Assembly: GCA_026002975.1 (NCBI GenBank)
Contig: BPGJ01000006.1
Span: 116,429-180,428, forward strand
Length of the DNA: 64,000 bases
Reading direction: 5' to 3'
From: Acidimicrobiia bacterium
Lineage (GTDB): Bacteria; Actinomycetota; Acidimicrobiia; Spongiisociales; ZC4RG35
In this document: in pieces, positions 41,036 to 49,323 of the stretch
Layout of the letters: every line of letters starts with the position of its first letter
Position numbering within the stretch: position 1 is the stretch's first letter
The notes under the pieces: model-generated
Seen by the model: the letters and a program-made list of their open reading frames with translations, nothing else
Database searches by the model: none
Told to the model about the DNA's origin: nothing
Position numbers and translations under genes: made by a program

Positions 41036-41778
41036 AGATGCAGGCTCTCGGCAACGACTTCGTGGTCGTGGAGGACCACGTCGACTTGGATCCCACTCTG
41101 GTAAGAGCCGTATGCGACCGGCGCCTAGGGGTGGGAGCCGACGGCGTGTTGACCGTCACCCGCAGCGAAGAAGGCGTGAGGATGGGCTACTGGAACGCCG
41201 ACGGTTCGGCGGCGGAGATGTGCGGCAATGGGCTCCGGTGCGTGGCGGTGTACGCGGCCGAACGGGGTCTGGTCGACCGGGTTCCCTTCGTGGTGGCGAC
41301 CCCCGTGGGACCCAGGCAGGTGGTGGAGGTGGAGGAAGGGCGAGCCACCGTGGAAGTGGGCCCGACTCGGGTGGTGGGAACGGCCACTCTCGAGGGGCTG
41401 GAACTCACCCTGGTGGACGTTGGGAACCCCCACGCGGTGGCCTTCGTCGACGACCCGGACCGTGTCGAGGTGGGCGCCCTGGGGGCATCGATCGGCACCC
41501 ATCGGGATTTCCCGGCCGGGAGCAACGTCGAGTTCGTGACCGTGGAAACCCCGAACAGGCTGAGGATGAGGGTCTGGGAACGGGGGGTGGGGGAGACCCT
41601 GTCGTGCGGGTCGGGAATGGTGGCCGCGGCGGTCGCCGCCTTCCGGTCGGGGAGAGCAGGCCGCTCGGTCGAGGTGCTCACCCCTGGTGGTCCGGGACTG
41701 GTTGAGCTGACCGAGGGTTCCTCCCTGCTGTCGGGTCCCGCCGTCGAGGTGTTCGAAGGTATCTGGCCGTTGGGCTAG
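41023..41778 (+). CDS. dapF: diaminopimelate epimerase
   Basis: MQALGNDFVVV; NADGSAAEMCGNGLRC; ETLSCGSGMVA. Confidence 0.95.
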   Translation: MRFVKMQALGNDFVVVEDHVDLDPTLVRAVCDRRLGVGADGVLTVTRSEEGVRMGYWNADGSAAEMCGNGLRCVAVYAAERGLVDRVPFVVATPVGPRQVVEVEEGRATVEVGPTRVVGTATLEGLELTLVDVGNPHAVAFVDDPDRVEVGALGASIGTHRDFPAGSNVEFVTVETPNRLRMRVWERGVGETLSCGSGMVAAAVAAFRSGRAGRSVEVLTPGGPGLVELTEGSSLLSGPAVEVFEGIWPLG

Positions 41779-42396
41779 ACCCGTCTGAGCACCGACACCA
41801 CCCTGCCGAGGATCTGGACCCCATCGGTGAAGACCATGGGTTCGAAGGACGGGTTCTCCGACTCGAGCACCACGACGCCGTCACGTCGCCTGATCCGCTT
41901 CACCGTGGCTTCTTCTCCGTCGACCAGGCAGGCGACGATCTGTCCGTCGTCGGCGTCGGGTTGACGTCTCACCACCACGTAGTCGCCGTCCAGGATGCCG
42001 GCGCCCACCATGGAGTCGCCCTTGACCTGCAGCATGAACACCGGTCCCTGGCCGACCAGCTCTACCGGGAGGGGCACGAAGTCCTCCACCTCCTCGGCCG
42101 CCAGGATCGGGCGGCCGGCCGCGATCCGGCCCAGGAGGGGAACCGGGCGTACCCGCTCCGAAGAGACCTGCTCGGTTTGGGGCCTGTTCGAGAATCTCGA
42201 TGGCCCTGGGCTTGGACGGGTCCTTCCTGATGGCCCCGGCCCTGACCAGCGCGGCCAGGTGGGAGTGGACCGTCGAGGGGGAGGACATGCCCAACGCCTC
42301 GCCTATCTCACGCACCGAAGGCGGGTACCCCCTCTGCTCCACGGTGGTGCGTATGTACTCGAGCACCTGGGCCTGTCGTTCGGTCAACTCGGGCAT
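41775..42396 (-). CDS. lexA: LexA repressor, apparent frameshift near 42176-42182
   Basis: N-terminal [50 protein letters not shown] in one frame; C-terminal peptidase [32 protein letters not shown] in the next. Confidence 0.9.
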
Positions 42397-42451
42397 GTCG
42401 GTCCTCCCCGTAGCTTTCGGAGTCGAGGGTAACCCGTAGCCGCACGTTTTC

Positions 42452-42465
42452 CAAACATATGTTCG
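42452..42465. promoter_or_regulatory. SOS box 1 (imperfect)
   Basis: CAAACATATGTTCG, AAAC-N4-GTTC. Confidence 0.55.
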
Positions 42466-42469
42466 ACAT

Positions 42470-42483
42470 CGAACGCATGTTCC
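42470..42483. promoter_or_regulatory. SOS box 2
   Basis: CGAACGCATGTTCC, perfect GAAC-N4-GTTC. Confidence 0.8.
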
Positions 42484-42492
42484 GCTATGCTC

Positions 42493-42506
42493 CGAACACA
42501 TGTTCG
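42493..42506. promoter_or_regulatory. SOS box 3, overlapping the LysM start codon
   Basis: CGAACACATGTTCG, perfect palindromic GAAC-N4-GTTC. Confidence 0.85.
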
Positions 42507-42823
42507 ATTCCACCAGAACGTGGGGATCCGGCGATCCGGACTCCGGTCGTCCGAGTCGCCAACTCCTCCCGACCCGGCTCCTGGCGGCCCTCCTGCTCGT
42601 GGGAGGGGTTTGGTCGGCCACCGGAGCGGTGGGGGAGGCGGACGAACCGCCCCGAACGGTCGAGTACGTGGTCTCGCCGGGCGACACCCTCTGGGAGCTG
42701 GCGGCCGAGATCGCACCGCCCGGGGAGGACGTACGAAGGTGGGTAACCCTCATCAAACAGCTCAACGGGCTCACCGGATCCGATCTGCGGGTGGGCCAGC
42801 GGCTGGTCCTCCCGGCGGATTGA
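42500..42823 (+). CDS. membrane-anchored LysM domain protein (SOS-linked, Rv2719c-like position)
   Basis: [18 protein letters not shown]; Lys[52 protein letters not shown]; divergent from lexA. Confidence 0.85.
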   Translation: MFDSTRTWGSGDPDSGRPSRQLLPTRLLAALLLVGGVWSATGAVGEADEPPRTVEYVVSPGDTLWELAAEIAPPGEDVRRWVTLIKQLNGLTGSDLRVGQRLVLPAD

Positions 42824-42853
42824 GCGGTGGAAGTCCGGTTAGCCTGGGCTTCC

Positions 42854-43309
42854 ATGCGATGCCCGGTGTGCGGCCACACAGCGAGCCGCGTGATCGACAG
42901 CCGACCGGTCGAGGAGGGTTCGGCCGTCCGGCGGCGCCGCGTCTGCGAGGAATGTCAGGCCCGGTTCACCACCTACGAACGAGTGCTGCCGGTGCGCACG
43001 GTGCGCAAACGGGATGGTCGCCTCGAGGCTTTCGATCCCGACAAGCTCCGCAGGGGGGTGGAGGCGGCCCTGGCCGACCGACCGGTCCCGGCTACCGCGA
43101 TCGATGATCTGGTCGATTCGGTGGAGTCGGCGCTTCCGTCGGGTCAGGTCCAATCGGACCTGATCGGTCGGCTGGTGTTAGAACGCCTCCGGCTCCTCGA
43201 CGAGGTCGCCTCCGTCCGGTTCGCCTCCGTCTACAAGGAGTTCCAGGGCGCCGACGACTTCGCCCGGGAGTTGGCCGAGTTGGATGGGATCGTCAGCCCG
43301 CCCGAGTAG
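42854..43309 (+). CDS. nrdR: transcriptional repressor NrdR
   Basis: [43 protein letters not shown]. Confidence 0.97.
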   Translation: MRCPVCGHTASRVIDSRPVEEGSAVRRRRVCEECQARFTTYERVLPVRTVRKRDGRLEAFDPDKLRRGVEAALADRPVPATAIDDLVDSVESALPSGQVQSDLIGRLVLERLRLLDEVASVRFASVYKEFQGADDFARELAELDGIVSPPE

Positions 43310-44453
43310 ACAGCTCGGTGAGGCGTTCCGAAAGCACCTGGAAGGCCTCGGTGGCCCATTCGATCAGTTCCTGGGAGGTGTCGCTCCAGGCGACCTCGAC
43401 CGCTCTGAGTCGCCTCTCGAGTAGGTCGATGTGGAAACGGGCCGAACCGGCGTCGCCCTCCCGGAGGGCGTCGGCGTAACCGGTCTGCCAGGACTCGAGC
43501 CAGGTGGCCGTTTCTGCCATCAGCCGGCGATGGGTGTCGAGGAGGGGAGAGCCGGGCATTGCGTCCACGGTGGAGCGGAACCGACCCACCCAGTCGGTGA
43601 CGTCGGCAACCACTTGAGGGACGTCGCGGCTGTTCGCGTCGGCCGGGAGGTCGGGGGGCTGGAGGAGTGCGACCAGCGCGGAGCGATAGGTCAAGGCGTC
43701 TCCCACCACCTGCTCGATCTCGAGGGCCTGCTGGGCGGTCTCCAGAGCGAGGGCCCGGACCGACCCGGTACGCGGCTGATTGGGGTCGAGCCGGGAGGCG
43801 GTTTCGAACAGCTCCCGGGATGCCTCGTCGTACTGGGCGGTGACCGCCGGGTCGGACAGCGGCGATCCGAGGTCTGCCAGCTCGGTCACCGTTTCGTGGA
43901 GGCGGGCAGCGGCCTGAGCCAACCCGTCGGCGGTGGCGGCGACGGTCGCCAGCGCAGCGGTCTGCCTGTTCTCCTGCCATCGGGTGGCGTACCAGCCGAT
44001 CCCGCCTGCGAGACCCAACAAGACGAGGACGGCCAGCAGCCGCAGGATCCGGCGACGAGTATCGGCCCGGTCGGGATCGATGTCGACGTTGGGCACCCAT
44101 TCGTCGAGTTCAGGCAGATCGGCAGCGGTTTGCCACATCTCTAGGACCAGCGTGCCGGTCGACGTGGTGTCCGGTTGGGGGAGCTGTGGCGGCGGGGAGG
44201 GGGACACAGGCGGCCTGTCGGTCGACCCTGGCGGCGCCGGGGGGCTGGCCGCGGTACGGTGGGTCGCTGCGGAGGTCCTGGAGCGGCGATCCCGGCGAGC
44301 AGCGTGCCGACCCCTACGGCGTGAGATGGTGGCCGGGTCGACGGGATGGCCGAGCAGGCAGCGCCCGTCCTTCACCGTGACCCTGGCCTGACACTCTGTA
44401 CAGTGGCCGTGTGCCAAACTCGACTCCGTGGTTGGTCCGCCCGACCGCCCCAC
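43293..44453 (-). CDS. putative membrane protein with N-terminal Cys motif
   Basis: HCTECQARVTVKDGRCLLGHPVDP; TM LAVLVLLGLAGGIGWYA; helical extracytoplasmic domain. Confidence 0.65.
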   Translation of the reverse strand: MGRSGGPTTESSLAHGHCTECQARVTVKDGRCLLGHPVDPATISRRRGRHAARRDRRSRTSAATHRTAASPPAPPGSTDRPPVSPSPPPQLPQPDTTSTGTLVLEMWQTAADLPELDEWVPNVDIDPDRADTRRRILRLLAVLVLLGLAGGIGWYATRWQENRQTAALATVAATADGLAQAAARLHETVTELADLGSPLSDPAVTAQYDEASRELFETASRLDPNQPRTGSVRALALETAQQALEIEQVVGDALTYRSALVALLQPPDLPADANSRDVPQVVADVTDWVGRFRSTVDAMPGSPLLDTHRRLMAETATWLESWQTGYADALREGDAGSARFHIDLLERRLRAVEVAWSDTSQELIEWATEAFQVLSERLTELSTRAG

Positions 44454-44456
44454 GAG

Positions 44457-44894
44457 ATGTACCGCATACAGGTTAGCTTTTCGCGCCTCGACCGGGAACT
44501 ACCCGCTCCGACCCGGGCCCACGAGGGCGACGCCGGCTGGGACCTGAGGACGGTCTGTGACTTCGCCCTCCCACCGCGGGGCAGGGCCACCGTGGGAACC
44601 GGAGTCGCGGTGGCCATTCCCCATGGCTTCGCCGGTCTGGTGGTTCCCCGCAGCGGCCTGGCCGCCAAGCATGGAATCGGGGTGGTCAACGGGCCGGGAC
44701 TCATCGACTCGGGGTACCGGGGTGAGATCAGGGTGGTCCTGGTCAACCATGGAGAGGACGAAGTGCGTTTCCGTCGCGGTGAGCGGATCGCCCAGCTCCT
44801 GGTGGTTCCCGCGCCGCAGGTGGACTGGGTGGAGGTGGACACGCTGCCCGAGGGGGACCGGGGGGAGGCCGGGTTCGGGTCTACGGGAACCTGA
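44457..44894 (+). CDS. dut: dUTP diphosphatase
   Basis: HEGDAGWDLRT; VPRSGLAAKHGIGVVNGPGLIDSGYRGEI; GFGSTG. Confidence 0.96.
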   Translation: MYRIQVSFSRLDRELPAPTRAHEGDAGWDLRTVCDFALPPRGRATVGTGVAVAIPHGFAGLVVPRSGLAAKHGIGVVNGPGLIDSGYRGEIRVVLVNHGEDEVRFRRGERIAQLLVVPAPQVDWVEVDTLPEGDRGEAGFGSTGT

Positions 44895-44944
44895 CCGTCC
44901 TGGTTGGGGTCCAACCGGCTCGGGGCTAGAATCGGGGTCCGCCT

Positions 44945-45017
44945 GCGGAAGTAGCTCAGCTGGTAGAGCGCAACCTTGCCAAGGTTGAGGTCGCGGGTTC
45001 GAGCCCCGTCTTCCGCT
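44945..45017 (+). tRNA. tRNA-Gly(GCC)
   Basis: GCGGAAG...CTTCCGC acceptor; anticodon loop TTGCCAA; GGTTCGAGCC T arm. Confidence 0.95.
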
Positions 45018-45071
45018 CCGTGACCGGCGGATCGCCGGTCATTTTGGTCTCGGCCGCAGGGTCGAGAGCAG

Positions 45072-45143
45072 GGCGACGTGGCCGAGTGGCTAGGCGCGGG
45101 TCTGCAAAACCCGTTACCCCCGGTTCAATTCCGGGCGTCGCCT
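45072..45143 (+). tRNA. tRNA-Cys(GCA)
   Basis: GGCGACG...CGTCGCC acceptor; anticodon loop CTGCAAA; GGTTCAATTCC. Confidence 0.95.
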
Positions 45144-45144
45144 C

Positions 45145-45216
45145 GGGCCCTTAGCTCAGAGGGAGAGCGCTTCCTTGACACGGAAGAGGTCAGTGGTTCA
45201 AGTCCACTAGGGCCCA
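45145..45216 (+). tRNA. tRNA-Val(GAC)
   Basis: GGGCCCT...AGGGCCC acceptor; anticodon loop TTGACAC; GGTTCAAGTCC. Confidence 0.95.
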
Positions 45217-45470
45217 CCGGCATCCAACCGGCGTTCCGACGATAAGCTTCCTTTTCCGGGTGAACGCCGATCCCTTTTCTCCCGACAGGTTTTCCGCTTA
45301 CGGATTGTGATGTCTCATGTCTCTTGGTGCTATGGTGCGCGCGTACGACAGGGACTGATTCCGGCTCGACTCTCCGTAGCCACGAGCATATGGAGGGTGT
45401 TCGGAAGGTGGCGGTTATCGGCAGACTGCACCGTCACGTCGGTTCCATTAGCGATGGAGGTGGATGGAAC

Positions 45471-45863
45471 ATGCCCATGACACAGGAGCACAAGGAGGCT
45501 CTCGCAAGGGGTCGCCGGGAGTCGAGGATGATCAAGGCCTATTTGGAGGCCCTCGAGTCTCGCAGGCCGGGTCGCCGGGCGACTCCTGAAAGCTTGAAGC
45601 AGCGGTTGGCCAACTTGGAGGAGAAGATCGCCACCGAGCAAGATCCCCTCAAGAAGGTGGACCTTCTCCAAGCGAAGCTGGACACAGAGCGTCAGCTCGA
45701 AGAAGCAGCCCAGGCCGCCAACTTCGAGGAGCTGGAGAGGGGCTTCATCGAGGTGGCCAAGTCGTATTCAGAGCGGAAAGGGATCAGCTACAAGGCTTGG
45801 CGCGAAGCGGGGGTGCCGCCGGCCGTGCTGAAGAAGGCAGGGATCCCTCGCACCAGGGGTTGA
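45471..45863 (+). CDS. conserved hypothetical protein
   Basis: MPMTQEHKEALARGRRESRMIKAYLEALESRRPGRRATPESLKQRLANLEEKI; SD-like GGAGGTGG upstream. Confidence 0.75.
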   Translation: MPMTQEHKEALARGRRESRMIKAYLEALESRRPGRRATPESLKQRLANLEEKIATEQDPLKKVDLLQAKLDTERQLEEAAQAANFEELERGFIEVAKSYSERKGISYKAWREAGVPPAVLKKAGIPRTRG

Positions 45864-46220
45864 TCAGGACCAGCCGAGCTCGTCGAGCCTATGGTCGTCG
45901 ATCCCGAGATGATGGGCGATCTCGTGAAGAACGGTTCGTCTGATCTGCTCTTCGAGCTCGGCTCGGTCGAGTCCAAGAGCCAAGTGAGGCTGCCGGAAGA
46001 TGGTGATCTGATCGGGCAGAGCCCCCCAGTAGTCGGCTGAACGTTCCGGCAGAGAAACCCCCTCGTACAGTCCCAAGAGGGTGTTCCCGGTGGGATCCTG
46101 ATCGGGGTTCGGCCGCTCCTCCACCACCACGACCAGGTTGTCGATCTTCTCGAGGACCCAGTCGGGAAGCTGGTCGAGCACCCGATCCACCACCTGCTCG
46201 AACTCGCGCCGGGACATCAT
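45864..46220 (-). CDS. metallopeptidase family protein (Zincin_1-like)
   Basis: RRTVLHEIAHHLGIDDHRLDELGW: HExxHxxGxxD. Confidence 0.88.
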   Translation of the reverse strand: MMSRREFEQVVDRVLDQLPDWVLEKIDNLVVVVEERPNPDQDPTGNTLLGLYEGVSLPERSADYWGALPDQITIFRQPHLALGLDRAELEEQIRRTVLHEIAHHLGIDDHRLDELGWS

Positions 46221-46282
46221 GACACCGGATTCTGCCAGCCCGGGGCGTACAACAGGACCGTGGTAGCATTCCGTTTCCACCA

Positions 46283-46354
46283 GGGCGCTTAGCTCAGCGG
46301 GAGAGCGCTGCCTTCACACGGCAGAGGTCACTGGTTCGATCCCAGTAGCGCCCA
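46283..46354 (+). tRNA. tRNA-Val(CAC)
   Basis: GGGCGCT...AGCGCCC acceptor; anticodon loop TTCACAC; GGTTCGATCCC. Confidence 0.95.
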
Positions 46355-46897
46355 CGGCGGGAATCCCCTGTAAGCATATGGGATTCTGCTGTTTCGCCTT
46401 CGCTCAACTGATCGCCGCTGGCCCATATCGTCGCCCCGGCGGTTCGAGTGAACTGAATCGGTAGGCGACGCTGCGGTAATGCTGTTCAACGCACTCCACC
46501 TGTAGGTGACACGGTTGACCGCGCCCGTGCCGGGCCACCGACGACAGCCTGATTACGCTGGTTCACGAAACGCTGAGTGGCCTGGCGACGGCAGCGAAAG
46601 ACACCAAAGAGGTTGCTTGCCATCATCCCCTTGAAGTGTTCGTCGTCGGCGCACACGATCGGCACCGTCTCTCCTTAGCCGGAGTTCTCGGCGTCGCAGA
46701 AAGGGTCGGGCCATGAAGGGCATCGACGTCGTCTGGGCTCGGATCATCGCTCACCAACTCCTTTCTGTGCGGATCTTTCCCGTCCAGGCCGCAGCAGATC
46801 CGCACAGAACCTGAGGAGCTCCAGCGCCGACCCGGAGCGACAACGCCTCCCGGCATGGGGTGGTAACTCCGGCGACCGGTAGCCTGGGCGGGCTCAC

Positions 46898-48784
46898 ATG
46901 TATCACGCCGGCTGGCACAGTTATCTGCGGTTCGACGAGAACCAGGAGCCGCCCAGCATCGACCGGGCGCTGCTCCGACGGGTGTGGGCCTACGCCCGGC
47001 CCTACCGCAAGCCGCTGGTCGGGGTGGTCCTCACCGTGTTGGTGATCTCCGGGCTGTCGGTGGTGCCGCCCATCCTGGTCAGAGAGCTCATCGACGTCGC
47101 GATTCCCCGCCGGGACCTGGGATACCTGACGCTACTGGGGGGCGCGATGGTGGCGGTGCCGGTCGTCAACGCTCTGGTGGGGATACTCCAGCGGTGGTGG
47201 TCGGCCCGGGTGGGGGAGGGGATCATCTTCGACCTGCGGCGGCAGCTCTACCGGCATCTGCAGAGGATGTCGTTGCGGTTCTTCACCGCCACCAAGACCG
47301 GGGAGCTGGTGTCGCGGCTCAACAGCGACGTGGTGGGGGCCCAACAAGCCGTCACCGGGACCTTCGTCACCATCCTGTCCAACGTGGTGTCGGTGGTGGC
47401 CATCCTGGCGGTGATGCTCCGCTCCAGTCTGCTGCTGACCCTCCTGGCGGTGGCAGCCCTGCCGTTGTTCCTGCTTCCCGCCCGGCGGGTGGGCGCGATC
47501 CTGCGGAGGGTGATCCAACGGCAGATGGACCACAACGCGGCGATGTCGGCCATCGTCCAGGAGACCTTCAACGTGTCCGGGGCGTTGCTGGTGAAGCTGT
47601 TCAACCAGGGCGGTTACGAGACCGAGCGGTTCTCCAAGGAGGCGGCCCAGGTTCGGGACCTGGGGGTGCGGAGGGCGCTCATCGGGCGGTGGTTCTTCGC
47701 GGGTCTGGGCTTGGTGTCGGCGATCGGCACCGCCGCGGTGTTCTGGGTCGGGGGTTATCTGGTGGTTACCGATGCCCTCACCCTGGGGACGGTGGTGATG
47801 TTCTCCACCCTCCTCGCCCAGCTCTACGCCCCGCTCACCGCCATCTCCAACAGTCGGGTCGAGTTGGCCACCTCCCTGGTGTCGTTCGAGCGGGTGTTCG
47901 AGATTCTCGACCTTCCCACCGATCTGCCCGAACCGGAACATCCCGTCGAGCTGACCGATGTGGAAGGGCGGGTCGAGTTCGACGACGTGTGGTTCACCTA
48001 TCAGACCGACGACCCGGTCGGCCTGGAGGCCCGGCGAGGCGACCAGGTGAGGGAACGCCGATGGGCCCTGGAAGGGGTGAGCTTCGTGGTGGAACCCGGT
48101 GAGCTGGTGGCGTTGGTGGGGCCGTCGGGGGCGGGCAAGACCACGGTCGCCTACCTGATCCCCCGCCTCTACGACGCAACCAAGGGCCGGGTGCTGATCG
48201 ACGGCCACGACGTGCGGGACCTGTCCCTCGGGTCGCTGTCCGACGCCATCGGTATGGTCACCCAGGAGACCTACCTGTTTCACGACACCATCGCCGCCAA
48301 CCTCCGCTACGCCCGTCCCGACGCCACCGAACACGAACTGTTGGAGGCGTGCGCAGCCGCCAACCTCGCCGAGCTGATCGACAGCCTTCCCGCCGGCCTG
48401 GAGACGGTGGTGGGGGAGAGGGGCTACCGCCTGTCGGGTGGCGAGAAGCAGCGTCTGGCGATCGCCCGGGTGATCCTCAAGGACCCGGCGATCCTCATCC
48501 TCGACGAAGCCACCTCCCACCTGGACAGCAGGTCGGAGGCCCTCATCCAGGAGGCGTTGGAGAGGGTGATGGCCGCCAGGACGTCGATCGTGATCGCCCA
48601 CCGCCTCTCCACCGTGCAGAGAGCCGACCGGATCCTGGTGTTCGACCGGGGGAGGCTCGTCGAGTCGGGTACCCATCAGGAGCTGCTGGCCGAGGGGGGC
48701 ATGTATGCCACCCTGTACCGCACCCAGTTCCGGGCGTCCGAACCGGATCGACCGGATGGTCTGAGTCGAAAGGAGGGCAAGTAG
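46898..48784 (+). CDS. ABC transporter, fused permease/ATP-binding protein
   Basis: Walker A GPSGAGKTTVAYL; LSGGEKQRLAIARVILKDPAILILDEATSHLD. Confidence 0.95.
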   Translation: MYHAGWHSYLRFDENQEPPSIDRALLRRVWAYARPYRKPLVGVVLTVLVISGLSVVPPILVRELIDVAIPRRDLGYLTLLGGAMVAVPVVNALVGILQRWWSARVGEGIIFDLRRQLYRHLQRMSLRFFTATKTGELVSRLNSDVVGAQQAVTGTFVTILSNVVSVVAILAVMLRSSLLLTLLAVAALPLFLLPARRVGAILRRVIQRQMDHNAAMSAIVQETFNVSGALLVKLFNQGGYETERFSKEAAQVRDLGVRRALIGRWFFAGLGLVSAIGTAAVFWVGGYLVVTDALTLGTVVMFSTLLAQLYAPLTAISNSRVELATSLVSFERVFEILDLPTDLPEPEHPVELTDVEGRVEFDDVWFTYQTDDPVGLEARRGDQVRERRWALEGVSFVVEPGELVALVGPSGAGKTTVAYLIPRLYDATKGRVLIDGHDVRDLSLGSLSDAIGMVTQETYLFHDTIAANLRYARPDATEHELLEACAAANLAELIDSLPAGLETVVGERGYRLSGGEKQRLAIARVILKDPAILILDEATSHLDSRSEALIQEALERVMAARTSIVIAHRLSTVQRADRILVFDRGRLVESGTHQELLAEGGMYATLYRTQFRASEPDRPDGLSRKEGK

Positions 48785-49021
48785 ATGGGCCACATCGGAT
48801 TCGGGCATGGCATGTGGGGAATCGGAATCTGGGCCTTTCTGTGGATGCTCGTCTTCTGGGGGGCTCTGATCGCCCTGGGGGTGTGGGTGGTGCGCAACCT
48901 CCTCGACGGCTCGCGGTCGTCCCGGGAGGCCATCACCATCCTGGAGGAGAGGTTCGCCCGGGGAGAGATCGACCTCGAGGAGTTCGAGAAGCGTCGAGCG
49001 GCGTTGGAGAAGCGTCGCTGA
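48785..49021 (+). CDS. SHOCT-domain small membrane protein
   Basis: One TM then ITILEERFARGEIDLEEFEKRRAALEKR. Confidence 0.8.
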   Translation: MGHIGFGHGMWGIGIWAFLWMLVFWGALIALGVWVVRNLLDGSRSSREAITILEERFARGEIDLEEFEKRRAALEKRR

Positions 49022-49077
49022 CCTGACTTCTGGCCTCGACCCACACTCCGGGTGTTCGCCGGCGTAGAGTCGGTGAC

Positions 49078-49323
49078 GTGCTGGTCCGTTCCTGGTCTCG
49101 CCACGGATGGGTGAGATGGGTGCGTATCGACGACCACCGGGGCGTGTGGGGGGTGGGACGTGACTGGGTCTCCTACGCCGACGCCGAGAGCCGCGCCTGG
49201 GACGACCTGTTCGACCGTCTCCTCCGGCGGTGGGCAGCCCGAAACGTGCGTCGGCGCCGGATCATCTGGAGTCGTCTCCTACCGCGACGGGCTCGACCAC
49301 CCGTGCCCGAACAGTCAGAGTGA
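49078..49323 (+). CDS. small hypothetical protein, 3' end antisense to kinase gene
   Basis: 81-aa W/R-rich ORF; convergent overlap with 49262-51319. Confidence 0.4.
   Translation: MLVRSWSRHGWVRWVRIDDHRGVWGVGRDWVSYADAESRAWDDLFDRLLRRWAARNVRRRRIIWSRLLPRRARPPVPEQSE

Noticed and set aside
44945-46354. tRNA cluster as an integration hotspot with an element
   Set aside because: Genes between the tRNAs look like ordinary host genes; no integrase or duplicated tRNA 3' end was seen.
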